NCBI GenBank assembly: GCA_947475895.1
Contig: CANJMF010000011.1
Coordinates: 26,390 to 90,389, forward strand
Reading direction: 5' to 3'
DNA: 64,000 bases
Origin: Fidelibacterota bacterium
GTDB lineage: Bacteria > Pseudomonadota > Alphaproteobacteria > Rhodospirillales > Rhodospirillaceae
This document shows, in pieces, positions 43,887 to 52,671 of the stretch. Below the pieces are notes generated by a model, which searched no databases, was not told where the DNA came from, and saw nothing but the letters and a program-made list of their open reading frames with translations. Every line of letters starts with the position of its first letter. Position 1 is the first letter of the stretch. The translations under genes and the position numbers were made by a program.

Positions 43887-43908
43887 GAATGTTATGTTAT
43901 AACATTTC
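43887..43908. promoter_or_regulatory. Zur box between znuA and zur
   Basis: ATGTTATAACAT (43894-43905) is a perfect 12-base palindrome inside a longer inverted repeat bounded by GAATGTTAT and ATAACATTTC. It fits alphaproteobacterial Zur operators and lies 28 bases from the znuA start and 25 from zur, so it can control both directions. Confidence 0.8.
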
Positions 43909-43932
43909 ACTCCTGGCAAGGTTTCAAATGTG

Positions 43933-44436
43933 ATGGCATCTGCACGTAAGAAGGCGTCGGCCGATTTTCCAAAACCGCACCATGACCATCGGTCGTGCGC
44001 GACTGAGGCATTACGTGCCGCGGAAGAGATGTGCCTCACCCGCAAATCGCGCCTCACCGACATCCGTAAGCAGGTGTTGAAAACCGTGTGGTCGAGCCAC
44101 ACGCCCATCGGCGCTTACGACATTTTGTCGCGGCTCAATGCGCGCGGCGGAAAGGCCGCGCCCATGGCGGTGTACCGCGCCCTCGATTTCCTCATGGAAA
44201 ACGGATTGGTGCATCGCATCGCCAGCCTGAACGCGTTCGTTGGCTGCGCCCACCCCGGTGAACACCACGCCGGTCAATTCCTGATCTGTCGCGATTGCGG
44301 CAACGTCGCCGAGTTGGATAACGCCGACGTAAAACGCGCGCTCGCGAAAGCCGTGACGGCGCGCGGCTTTACCATCGACAGCGAAGTCATCGAAATCAGC
44401 GGCCGCTGCCCACACTGCCGCGAGCATACGCCATGA
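43933..44436 (+). CDS. zur: Zinc uptake regulator Zur (Fur family)
   Basis: 167 residues from ATG 43933 (a GTG at 43930 adds one). Winged helix with LTDIRKQVLKTVWSSHTPIG and APMAVYRALDFLMENGLVHR; structural zinc sites in CRDCGN and CPHCREH; HH in GEHHAGQF. Zur rather than Fur is favoured by the ZnuABC neighbourhood. The stop overlaps the znuC start (ATGA), so regulator and transporter are cotranscribed and feed back. Confidence 0.93.
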   Translation: MASARKKASADFPKPHHDHRSCATEALRAAEEMCLTRKSRLTDIRKQVLKTVWSSHTPIGAYDILSRLNARGGKAAPMAVYRALDFLMENGLVHRIASLNAFVGCAHPGEHHAGQFLICRDCGNVAELDNADVKRALAKAVTARGFTIDSEVIEISGRCPHCREHTP

Positions 44437-45203
44437 GTGAGGTTCTGGTTGACGTCAAAGGTGTCGTGCTGCGCCACGGCGCGCGAAATGTACTGGATCA
44501 TGTGGATCTTCAGATCGGCACGCGCGAGATTGTGACTCTCATCGGCCCAAACGGTGCCGGAAAATCCACGCTCGTAAAAGCGATCTTGGGTCTGGAGCGT
44601 CTCGACCAAGGCAGCATCCAGCGGCGCGCGGGCTTGAAAATCGGATATCAACCGCAGCGCTTTACCGTGAACGCGGCCCTGCCTTTGCCGGTGCATCGCC
44701 TTCTGACACTAACGCACCGGCAGTCCCGCGCCCGCCAAATCGAAGTGCTGACCGAGGTCGGTGTGGAACATCTCATCGATGCCAGCGTGCATACGTTATC
44801 AGGCGGTGAAATGCAGCGCGTGTTATTGGCGCGTGCGCTGTTGCGCGATCCCGACTTATTGGTGCTCGATGAACCGACGCAAAACGTAGATGTGGCGGGA
44901 ACCGTCGAGATTTATCAAATCATCGCGGCGCTTCCTCAAAAGGTTGGCTGCAGCGTGTTGGTCGTATCCCACGATCTGAATGTCGTCATGGCCGCAACCG
45001 ACCGCGTCTATTGCCTCAACGCGCACATTTGCTGCTCGGGCAAACCTGAGGACGTCAGCCGCAGCAGCGAATACCTGCACATGTTCGGCCCAAGCGCTGC
45101 AAAGACGTTGGCGATTTATCCCCATGCGCACGATCACACGCACGGGCCCGACGGCCGCGTAGCCCCCGATCACGCGCATCATCACGGCCACCACCATGGA
45201 TAG
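44433..45203 (+). CDS. znuC: Zinc ABC transporter ATPase
   Basis: 256 residues: Walker A GPNGAGKST, signature LSGGEMQRVLLARAL, Walker B LLVLDEPTQNVD. The C-terminal 30 residues are His-rich (PHAHDHTHG, DHAHHHGHHHG) and may bind zinc. It is the only ATPase gene in the island, between zur and znuB, overlapping both. Confidence 0.95.
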   Translation: MSEVLVDVKGVVLRHGARNVLDHVDLQIGTREIVTLIGPNGAGKSTLVKAILGLERLDQGSIQRRAGLKIGYQPQRFTVNAALPLPVHRLLTLTHRQSRARQIEVLTEVGVEHLIDASVHTLSGGEMQRVLLARALLRDPDLLVLDEPTQNVDVAGTVEIYQIIAALPQKVGCSVLVVSHDLNVVMAATDRVYCLNAHICCSGKPEDVSRSSEYLHMFGPSAAKTLAIYPHAHDHTHGPDGRVAPDHAHHHGHHHG

Positions 45204-45999
45204 CTTTATTTTACGCGCCATTGTGGCCGGCATCGGCGTCGCAATCGTGGCCGGTCCCCTTGGGTGCTTCATCATTTGGCGACGCATGGCCTACTTTGGC
45301 GACACCTTGTCGCACGCGGCGTTGACAGGCATCGCCGTCGGCATCTTGTTTGGCGTGAATGCCACCGTGGGCATTTTAGGAACGGGCCTGGTCGTGGGCC
45401 TCCTGCTCCTTGCCTTGCAGCGCCAACGTGCCGTACCCACAGATACGCTTTTGGGCATTCTTTCCCATGGCGCGCTTGCGCTCGGCCTGATCGTCGTCAG
45501 TTCCATGACAACCGTCCGCGTCGATCTGATGGGCTATCTGTTCGGCGACATCCTTGCTGTAACGCCTAATGATCTGATCTGGATTTATGGGGGCGGCGCC
45601 GTCGTTTTGGCCGGCCTCGCCTTTATTTGGCAACCGTTGATCGCGCTAACCGTTCACGAAGATATCGCTGCCGCTGAAGGCATTCGTGCTCCGGTCATTC
45701 GCATGGTCTTTACGGCTCTTATCGCCCTCACCGTCGCCATCGCCATGAAGATCATCGGCGTTCTTCTGGTGACCGCGCTCCTGATCGTGCCGGCCGCGAC
45801 TGCACGCCGTTTCGCCGCGACACCGGAGAAAATGGCGATGGGCGCTGTTATTGTCGGCATCGTTTCCGTGGTCGCCGGACTCTCAGGGTCGCTTGCCTGG
45901 GATACGCCGTCGGGACCGTCCATCGTCAGCGCGGCCGTCATCGCCTTTGCCTTGGTAACGCTTGCGGGCGGTTTCGCCGGAACTTTGAAACGGCCATAA
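45196..45999 (+). CDS. znuB: Zinc ABC transporter permease
   Basis: 267 residues, about eight membrane helices, ABC-3 family. GCFIIWRRMAYFGDTLSHAAL and GVLLVTALLIVPAATAR are conserved in ZnuB. It overlaps znuC by eight bases. The kinase gene begins seven bases after its stop, so the transcript may run on. Confidence 0.94.
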   Translation: MDSFILRAIVAGIGVAIVAGPLGCFIIWRRMAYFGDTLSHAALTGIAVGILFGVNATVGILGTGLVVGLLLLALQRQRAVPTDTLLGILSHGALALGLIVVSSMTTVRVDLMGYLFGDILAVTPNDLIWIYGGGAVVLAGLAFIWQPLIALTVHEDIAAAEGIRAPVIRMVFTALIALTVAIAMKIIGVLLVTALLIVPAATARRFAATPEKMAMGAVIVGIVSVVAGLSGSLAWDTPSGPSIVSAAVIAFALVTLAGGFAGTLKRP

Positions 46000-46006
46000 T
46001 AGAAAG

Positions 46007-47995
46007 ATGAATCGCGCGCCCCACCTTTTCGCAGTGGCCGGTCCCGGAACGGACCTCGCGCAGTTCGCGCGTGAGGCCTTGTGGCTTGCGCAGGAGCGCG
46101 ACCTCAGGCTGACCATCGCTATTCAACAGCAATCGCGCGCTTGGGCGCAGATCATGAGCCACGAGACCACCGAAGACTTGGCAGTCTTTGCTGGCCGTTG
46201 GGACATCACCTTGGTGAAGTGGCGCACAATCAAAGACCTTGAAGCACTGATCTCCGGCTGGGGACAACGCAAACCCAAAGGCGTCATCCTGGGAACGCGC
46301 CGGCGGTGGCTACTCGATCCGGGCCTGCCTGCGACCGCCGTCGCGGCATTGGAGCAGGCCGCCGACGCGCGCGGCATCGAGTTGATCCCCGACCCCAGTC
46401 AAGGCCGCAGTCAAACGCCCATCCTGGGCCTCGCGTGGCGCCTCGATGAGCAACGGCCCTGGTATCACGCCTACATCCTTAGCGCTTTCGCGGTGAGTCT
46501 TGTCGCGGTGCTCGTCAATTGGCTCGACAAACTTGTACCAAATCCAAGCCTTGCGATCTTATTCCTCACGGCGGTCGTCTACAGCGCAAATGCGTACGGT
46601 ATGGCCGCAGCCACATTCACGTCGCTGCTAAGCGTGGGCTTGTTCAACTACTTCTTCATGGAGCCACGCTACGAATTGGTGCTGTCGCCACAGGTGATCT
46701 TGCTGCTGGTTCCGTTCCTGCTTGTCGCGGGCATTACCAGCAATTTGTCGGGCGGTCTGCGTAACCAAGCCGCGCGTTCGCAGCGTCAAGCGCGCGAGGC
46801 CCGCGCCCTCTTCCAGCTGACGCGCGACATCGCTGTCACCGGCGATACCACGTCGATTTTTCACGCGATCACGCTCCAATGCAGTGACATCTTCGACTGC
46901 AATGCGATTTTGCTCGCACCCTTCACCGGCGCAGGCAATGACCCAGAGACGCTGGCGTCGCGGGCCGCTTCGTTGCAAGCCGCATATCCGCCGCAGGCGA
47001 TTATCACGTCTGAGGAAATTGAAACGGCCCGCTGGACTTTCGCCAATGCCGCGCCCGCTGGCCGTGGCACGAGTGTTTCACCGCAACTTGACGTGGCTTT
47101 TCACCCGCTGGAAACGTCTGAAGGCATTGTCGCCGTTTTGGCGCTTAAGGGCGTTTCTAGAGACACGGTGGATTCACCGGGCTTTCGCCGTCTGATCGGC
47201 TCCATCTGCCGCCTCGCCGCACTCGCGGTTGAACACACGTTGCGCAAACAAGAAGTGGAGAATGCGCGCGTCGTTTCCCAAACCGAAGGTCTGCGCTCGG
47301 CCCTTCTGTCCGCCATCGCGCACGATTTCGGCACGCCCTTGGCATCGGTCATCGGCTCAGCGTCGAGCCTCCTCTCCTACGGACAAACATATTCGGCCGA
47401 AGTAACGCAGGAGCTTCTGACGACGATTCTGGAAGAAGCCGAGCGTCTGAGCCGCTTTGTCAAAAACGTGCTTCAGATGAACCGCCTGGAATCGGGCGCC
47501 CTGGTGCCGCGCATGCAGTGGGCCGACGTGGAAGACTTGATCTCGACCTCCATCGATTCCGCGCACCGTCGCCTAGCTAACCACGAAGTCTATTCCGATA
47601 TCGCCGATATGCTGCCCTTGGTGAACGTTGACTTCGTGTTGATGGAAAGCGTGTTGGTAAACCTTCTCGACAACGCTGCCAAATACGCGCCGGCGGACAC
47701 AAACATCCAGATCACCGCCCGTCGCATCAATGACGAGATTACTATCGACATTTCCGACCAGGGCCGCGGAATTCGTTCGGAAGAACTTGGCGCCGTGTTT
47801 GATAAATTCTATCGCGCACGCCATCGCGACCGAACTGTGCCCGGCACGGGATTGGGTCTTGCGATCTGCAAAAGCATTATCGAGGCCCACGGCGGCACCG
47901 TCGAGGCGCTCAGCGAGGGCCTCGGACACGGCACCACCATCCGTCTCCGCCTTCCGGTGAAAACACCGGATGTCGCCGCCATGGCCGAGATATAG
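46007..47995 (+). CDS. KdpD-like sensor histidine kinase with shortened N-terminus
   Basis: 662 residues. KdpD normally has about 890, with an N-terminal P-loop domain (GxxPGVGKT). That domain is absent; the first 145 residues keep only a UspA-like part. Then come four membrane helices of the DUF4118 module (about 155-245), a GAF-like region (about 265-410), the phospho-His439 in IAHDFGTPLASV, and an ATPase with DQGRGIR and GTGLGLAIC. HDFGTPL differs from the usual HDLRTPL. It pairs with the regulator 12 bases on. No kdpFABC here. Confidence 0.87.
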   Translation: MNRAPHLFAVAGPGTDLAQFAREALWLAQERDLRLTIAIQQQSRAWAQIMSHETTEDLAVFAGRWDITLVKWRTIKDLEALISGWGQRKPKGVILGTRRRWLLDPGLPATAVAALEQAADARGIELIPDPSQGRSQTPILGLAWRLDEQRPWYHAYILSAFAVSLVAVLVNWLDKLVPNPSLAILFLTAVVYSANAYGMAAATFTSLLSVGLFNYFFMEPRYELVLSPQVILLLVPFLLVAGITSNLSGGLRNQAARSQRQAREARALFQLTRDIAVTGDTTSIFHAITLQCSDIFDCNAILLAPFTGAGNDPETLASRAASLQAAYPPQAIITSEEIETARWTFANAAPAGRGTSVSPQLDVAFHPLETSEGIVAVLALKGVSRDTVDSPGFRRLIGSICRLAALAVEHTLRKQEVENARVVSQTEGLRSALLSAIAHDFGTPLASVIGSASSLLSYGQTYSAEVTQELLTTILEEAERLSRFVKNVLQMNRLESGALVPRMQWADVEDLISTSIDSAHRRLANHEVYSDIADMLPLVNVDFVLMESVLVNLLDNAAKYAPADTNIQITARRINDEITIDISDQGRGIRSEELGAVFDKFYRARHRDRTVPGTGLGLAICKSIIEAHGGTVEALSEGLGHGTTIRLRLPVKTPDVAAMAEI

Positions 47996-48007
47996 GATGG
48001 CTCAACC

Positions 48008-48697
48008 ATGACCACGGGCCCTAAAGTCCTGATCGTCGATGATGAACCGCAGATCCGCCGGTTCCTACGCGCGAGCTTGCAGGCACACGACTACGAGGTC
48101 ATCGAAGCCGAGAGCGGGAAGGAAGGCATCAAGGCCTGCACTGTTCAAAAGCCCGATCTGCTCATTCTCGATTTGGGCCTTCCCGATATGGATGGCCTCG
48201 ATGTCGTGAAATCTGTGCGCGAATGGTCCACGATCCCGATCATCATCTTATCGATCCGCTCCGACGATCCCGACAAGATCGAAGCCCTGGATCGCGGCGC
48301 TAACGATTACGTCACCAAGCCCTTCAGCATGGGCGAATTGCTGGCGCGCATGCGCGTGGCCTTGCGCCAGGGCCGCACAGAGGGTGATGCCGGTCCCGTC
48401 GTTGCCGCCGGCGAGATTGCGATCGATCTCAGCAAGCGCCTCGTGACGGTCGGCGGAACGCCGGTGAAACTGTCGCGCAAAGAATACGACCTGCTGAAAA
48501 TTCTCGCCTCGCACCCCGACAAGGTCATCACGCATCAGCAACTGTTGCAGGAAGTATGGGGCCAGGCCTATGTCGAGGAAACGCAGTATTTGCGTGTGTA
48601 CATCGGCCAGTTGCGCCAGAAGTTAGAGCGCGATCCCGCAGCCCCCAAGCGCCTGATCACCGAGCCTGGTGTCGGCTACCGCCTTCAGACGGTCTGA
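48008..48697 (+). CDS. KdpE-like OmpR-family response regulator
   Basis: 229 residues. Receiver with DDEPQIRR, phospho-Asp in LILDLGLPDMDG, Lys in YVTKPFSMGELLAR; winged helix with LSRKEYDLLKILASHPDKVI and YLRVYIGQLRQKLERDP. Very KdpE-like. It follows the kinase and forms a two-component pair. In classical systems the target is the potassium pump operon, which is not present here. Confidence 0.9.
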   Translation: MTTGPKVLIVDDEPQIRRFLRASLQAHDYEVIEAESGKEGIKACTVQKPDLLILDLGLPDMDGLDVVKSVREWSTIPIIILSIRSDDPDKIEALDRGANDYVTKPFSMGELLARMRVALRQGRTEGDAGPVVAAGEIAIDLSKRLVTVGGTPVKLSRKEYDLLKILASHPDKVITHQQLLQEVWGQAYVEETQYLRVYIGQLRQKLERDPAAPKRLITEPGVGYRLQTV

Positions 48698-48701
48698 GAA
48701 A

Positions 48702-48737
48702 TAAAAAGCCCCGCAGCGATTTCATCGCCACGGGGCT
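48702..48737 (-). terminator. Terminator after the ECF sigma gene
   Basis: AGCCCCG and CGGGGCT (48707-48737) pair, with an inner stem GCGAT-TTC-ATCGC. On the minus strand it is followed by TTTTTAT, so it chiefly ends the leftward sigma-factor transcript; it may also stop kdpE readthrough. Confidence 0.75.
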
Positions 48738-48806
48738 CGAGTTACCACGGTCGGCAATTGGGGGGATGGGAGACGCCGGGGGCCGTGGATTGGGAGTAAC
48801 TCTGAA

Positions 48807-49310
48807 TTAAGCTGTGGCCATCGCCGCGCTTTCCATGCCCAGCAGCGCGCGAAGATGCGCCCGACCGCGACAAAGACGCGACTTTACCGTACCGACCGGC
48901 TCACGCGCGGCTTCCGCCATGCGGTGTTGCGAGCCTTCGTTGACGCCAAGAACCACAATCGCCTGACGCTCGCCGGCCGATAGCCGGTGCATGGCGTGCA
49001 TCGTTTCTTTCAAGAACACGCTGTTCACCTGATCGGCGCGCTGAATGCGATTTGCATCGTCGTCGATCATTGCGGTGTAGCGGCGGTCCAGCGCTTCGCG
49101 GCGCTTGGTACTGATGAAGAGATTGCGCATCAACGTGAAGAGCCAGGACTTCAGGCTGGTGCCGTCTTGGAAAAGGGTTTGTTTACGCAGAGCGCGTTCA
49201 ACGCAATCCTGTACGAGGTCGTGAGCGTCGTCTTCGTCGCGCGTCAGCACGCGCGCGAACCGAGTGAGGTCCGGCAGCAGTGTCTGTAGCTCAGTTTGAA
49301 AGGCGCTCAT
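48807..49310 (-). CDS. ECF-type RNA polymerase sigma factor
   Basis: 167 residues. Region 2 reads DEDDAHDLVQDCVERALRKQ and SLKSWLFTLMRNLFIS; region 4 reads RLSAGERQAIVVLGVNEGSQ then PVGTVKSRLCRGRAHLRALL. There is no anti-sigma gene next to it, nor NepR/PhyR, so its control is not visible. Region 4 helix text QHRMAEAA replaces the more usual YEEIAEVL. Confidence 0.9.
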   Translation of the reverse strand: MSAFQTELQTLLPDLTRFARVLTRDEDDAHDLVQDCVERALRKQTLFQDGTSLKSWLFTLMRNLFISTKRREALDRRYTAMIDDDANRIQRADQVNSVFLKETMHAMHRLSAGERQAIVVLGVNEGSQHRMAEAAREPVGTVKSRLCRGRAHLRALLGMESAAMATA

Positions 49311-49452
49311 TGGGGTGCTCTCCGTTCCAGTGAGAGCAGCCTCGCGTCTAAGTGCGTAAAAGCGCGATGCGGAAAACGCGCCGATTGTATAAAGAAAACA
49401 TCTAAAATTACTTCCGCCACCTTACACGCATGGGTGGTTTGCCCGCCGCAAT

Positions 49453-49495
49453 CCGTAAGACATTCTTACGGTTTACGCCCTATTTTGGGCGTTTT
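49453..49495. repeat. Two adjacent hairpins in the gap beside the ECF gene
   Basis: CCGTAAGA-CAT-TCTTACGG (49453-49471) is followed by ACGCCC-TATTTT-GGGCGTTTT (49475-49495). The second has a T-run on the plus strand and could act as a terminator either way, chiefly for the small leftward gene at 49581. The rest of 49311-49580 shows no gene. Confidence 0.5.
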
Positions 49496-49580
49496 AGGTA
49501 CACGCGATAGGCGACCGCCATTACTGCTACAGCGATTCCGCGCATATAAAGATTTTATAAAGACGCTTGCGTTGTAGGCC

Positions 49581-49751
49581 TCAGCGTCGGCGCGGGCCTA
49601 GGGCTAAACCGCCCAATCCCATCACGCCGAACAGCAGTGCTACCGCGTCCATGCTCACGCGGGCCAGGCCGTCCGTGCCAGGTCGTGCGCTGTAAAGATC
49701 CAGCAACACAGCGCAAACAATCGCCATGTAAGCGAAGTATTTTATCGGCAT
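49581..49751 (-). CDS. Small two-helix membrane protein
   Basis: 56 residues: start MPIKYFAYMAIVCAVLLDLY, a short loop with SARPGTDG, a second helix VALLFGVMGLGGLALG, and a basic end GPRRR. GGGTAGGGGG lies about 4-13 bases before the ATG, a strong ribosome site, and this is the best sign that it is real. The two hairpins at 49453-49495 lie downstream. No family recognised. Confidence 0.55.
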   Translation of the reverse strand: MPIKYFAYMAIVCAVLLDLYSARPGTDGLARVSMDAVALLFGVMGLGGLALGPRRR

Positions 49752-49854
49752 TGTGCCCCCTACCCTGGGTTCATTTTCCCCGATCGTTTGAGCAACGCGT
49801 CAGCAGGAACAACGGTTGCACGGATATAGAGGGCGCGGCGGGAACGGCGGGGAT

Positions 49855-51144
49855 TTAAACTGAGTGACGGACCTCTTGCTCAGCCGCTTCTTCCTTCAAA
49901 ATCTCGCTGTCGGACGGCTTTAGGGTGTTGAGCGGGCCCATCTGCGCCAGCTGTCGAAAGGCAACGGCAACCACAGCCACGACCACAAGGGTGCCGACCC
50001 CACCGCCGACAACGGACGCGACCGGCCCGAACAGCGCCGCTGTACTGCCGCTCTCAAACGCGCCGAACTCATTCGAAAAGCCGATGAATACATAATTGAT
50101 CGCCGAAACGCGGCCGCGCAGATAATCGGGCGTCAACATCTGCTCCGTGGTCAAACGGACAACGACACTCACGGCATCGAACGCGCCCGTCAGGAACAGG
50201 CACGCGAACGATAAAATGAAACTCGTGGATAACCCGAACGCAATCGTCGCCAGGCCGAAGCCCGCGACAGCCGCCAACAACACGACGCCGGGACGCGCGA
50301 ATGGCTTCAGACGCGTCATCGTCAGCATCAACAGCAAGCTGCCGATAGAGGGGGCCGCGCGCAACCAGCCGAGGCCATCGGCGCCCACGTGCAAAATGTC
50401 TTTTGCAAAGATCGGCAATAGCACCACCGCGCCGCCCAACAGCACCGCGAACATATCAAGCGTGATCGCCGCGAGGAAAATCGGCGTGCGGCGAACGAAA
50501 GCAAATCCGGCAAAGACATCCGAGAATTTGCGTTTCGCGGCATTAGCAGCAGGACGTATGACGGGCAGCCGTAAAAACAGAAGGATAAAGCTGAACTGCG
50601 CGACGGCGGCGGCGATATAGGCCCAGGTCGCAGTGCCGGTCCAGGCGATGATAAAGCCGCCCAGGGCCGGGCCGGCAACCGACGAAAACTGAAACGCCGC
50701 CGACGACCATGCATTGGCGTTTACATAAAGGTCGCGCTCGATGAGTTGCGGTAAAAACGTGCCGATGGAGGGTGCAGCGAAAGAGCGCGCCGCGCCGATC
50801 AGCATAAGAACGAAGTAGATGAGCGTCACCGGCGCTTCAAACCACGACACCATCATCAATGCGAGACTGGCAATCAGCGAGCCGGTCACGGCGCAGGCAG
50901 CGATATTCCGGCGCGGAAAACGATCCGCTAGATTTCCCGCCGGCACCATGAACAGCAAAGCCGGCGCCAACTCGAAAAGTCCGATCAAACCCAATGACCA
51001 TGGGCTACCGGTGCGTTCGTAAAGCTGCCAGCCAATCGCGACGTTGACGATTTGCGAACCGAGGATGGACGCGAGGCGGGCTGTTAAGAATGCGCGCACC
51101 GCCGGATGGCGAATAGCCGCAAAGCCGGTAGCACTCGACGTCAT
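49855..51144 (-). CDS. MFS transporter (MFS_3/EntS-like)
   Basis: 429 residues, 12 predicted membrane helices. ASILGSQIVNVAIGWQLYERTG and GNLADRFPRRN between helices 2 and 3 are typical of the MFS_3 exporter group, which includes siderophore and multidrug exporters. Substrate unknown. The kinase gene ends 21 bases upstream, so it may be under that two-component pair. Confidence 0.88.
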   Translation of the reverse strand: MTSSATGFAAIRHPAVRAFLTARLASILGSQIVNVAIGWQLYERTGSPWSLGLIGLFELAPALLFMVPAGNLADRFPRRNIAACAVTGSLIASLALMMVSWFEAPVTLIYFVLMLIGAARSFAAPSIGTFLPQLIERDLYVNANAWSSAAFQFSSVAGPALGGFIIAWTGTATWAYIAAAVAQFSFILLFLRLPVIRPAANAAKRKFSDVFAGFAFVRRTPIFLAAITLDMFAVLLGGAVVLLPIFAKDILHVGADGLGWLRAAPSIGSLLLMLTMTRLKPFARPGVVLLAAVAGFGLATIAFGLSTSFILSFACLFLTGAFDAVSVVVRLTTEQMLTPDYLRGRVSAINYVFIGFSNEFGAFESGSTAALFGPVASVVGGGVGTLVVVAVVAVAFRQLAQMGPLNTLKPSDSEILKEEAAEQEVRHSV

Positions 51145-51165
51145 AAGGGGGAAACCAAGCTCAGT

Positions 51166-52662
51166 TCAGGGCAGATGACTATGCCGCTTCGGCCGATGTA
51201 GGCAAAGCCTTGATCTCGGAGCCGGCTGGAAGTTTCGTTTTGCCTGACCGGCCATCGACGTCTGCAGCGCCTTGGGGAAACGCAACGTCACCCGAAGGCC
51301 CGGAAAATTATCTTCAAGCTTCAACTCAAGCCCGTGCGACTTCGCCACCGCGGAAACCAGGGCCAAGCCTAGCCCGCTACCCGCGGACGTGCGGCTTTGC
51401 TCCATACGGAACAAGCGTTCCAGCACTTTATCTTTGTACTCATCCGGCACGCCCGACCCCGTATCCGAGACGATCAACGCCGGTCGACCATCATGCACCG
51501 TTAGCGCGATGGTTACTGCGCCCTGGTCCGTATACTTGATCGCGTTATCCACGAGATTCGCAAGGGCCTGGCCGATTAGGTTCGGATCGCCCTGAACGGT
51601 GACGCCCTCTTGGAGTTGCGTCACGAAGTTAAGGCCCTTCTCTTCCGCCAGCGCGCCGTATAGGTCCGCGACTTCTTCGGCCAAGGCGTGCAGGTCGACC
51701 GGAGCGAAATTGCGCTGCAATCCGGCCTCTGCACGCGCGATTCGCAGCAGCGCCGCAAACGTGGCCAACAAACTATCGGCGTCCGAAAGTGCCCCTTCAA
51801 TCGCCTCACGCTCGTTTGGCTCGTCCATATGACGAAGCGCGCTTTCCAGACGCGCCCGCAAACGTGTGAGCGGCGTGCGCAAATCGTGCGCGACGTTGTC
51901 GGACACCTGCTGCATGCCTTTCATCAGGCGCTCGATCTGGTCGAGCATGGCGTTTATGCTTGTGGAAAGTTCTCCCAGTTCATCATTCCGGCGCGAGACC
52001 GGAACACGCTGACTGAGGTCGCCCGACATAATACGCCGACAGGTTCGCGTGATGTCTTCGATGCGTCTCATAACCACGCGGCTGAATACGAATCCGCCGA
52101 GAAGGCCCATCGCCAACGTCAGCGCCAATCCGATGTTGAGCGAATCAAGCAGGCGCTGGCCGAAAATGCGCGCCTCACGCACGTCGCGCCCAACCAGCAG
52201 ATGACAATCGCCGTTGGCGCCGCACGGCACCGCATATTGCTTCGCGCGAACGTCGGCCGTCGAAGCCGTCGCACCGCGCATATCGTTAATCGTAAAATTG
52301 ATCCAAATTCCTTCCGCCTGAACCTTTTGCGGCCACGATTGCAGATTTCCCGCCACCCGCGATCCCAAAGGATCGATCAGAAGATAAATGCCGTCGCGGT
52401 TAAAAGAGGTTCCGCTGTTGGGATCGGCGCGGCGTGTGATGGCGCGCGCCAGGCCCACAAGTCCTGAACCAGGACGCTGAAAGCTTTCGAGGAAACCGCC
52501 GACATCAGCGTCGATGGCCGCCTCGATCTGCTGCTCGGCGAAGCTCGAGGTCGTGTAATAGACGAACGCAAACAGGCCGCTGACGGAAAGACCGAAGACA
52601 AGCGTGTAGACTAGCGCGAGTCTGAAAGTGATCGAGCCGAAGATTCGCGCAAGACGCTTCAT
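51166..52662 (-). CDS. HAMP-domain sensor histidine kinase
   Basis: 498 residues: helix 1 (FRLALVYTLVFGLSVSGLFAF), periplasmic sensor (about 35-180) with two Cys in YAVPCGANGDCHLL, helix 2, HAMP (RIEDITRTCRRIMSGDLSQR), phospho-His in NVAHDLRTPLTRLRARLE, and ATPase with GSGLGLAL. A 35-residue basic tail after the ATPase is unusual. It is cotranscribed with the regulator gene 9 bases upstream. Confidence 0.92.
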   Translation of the reverse strand: MKRLARIFGSITFRLALVYTLVFGLSVSGLFAFVYYTTSSFAEQQIEAAIDADVGGFLESFQRPGSGLVGLARAITRRADPNSGTSFNRDGIYLLIDPLGSRVAGNLQSWPQKVQAEGIWINFTINDMRGATASTADVRAKQYAVPCGANGDCHLLVGRDVREARIFGQRLLDSLNIGLALTLAMGLLGGFVFSRVVMRRIEDITRTCRRIMSGDLSQRVPVSRRNDELGELSTSINAMLDQIERLMKGMQQVSDNVAHDLRTPLTRLRARLESALRHMDEPNEREAIEGALSDADSLLATFAALLRIARAEAGLQRNFAPVDLHALAEEVADLYGALAEEKGLNFVTQLQEGVTVQGDPNLIGQALANLVDNAIKYTDQGAVTIALTVHDGRPALIVSDTGSGVPDEYKDKVLERLFRMEQSRTSAGSGLGLALVSAVAKSHGLELKLEDNFPGLRVTLRFPKALQTSMAGQAKRNFQPAPRSRLCLHRPKRHSHLP

Positions 52663-52671
52663 TAAGAACCT

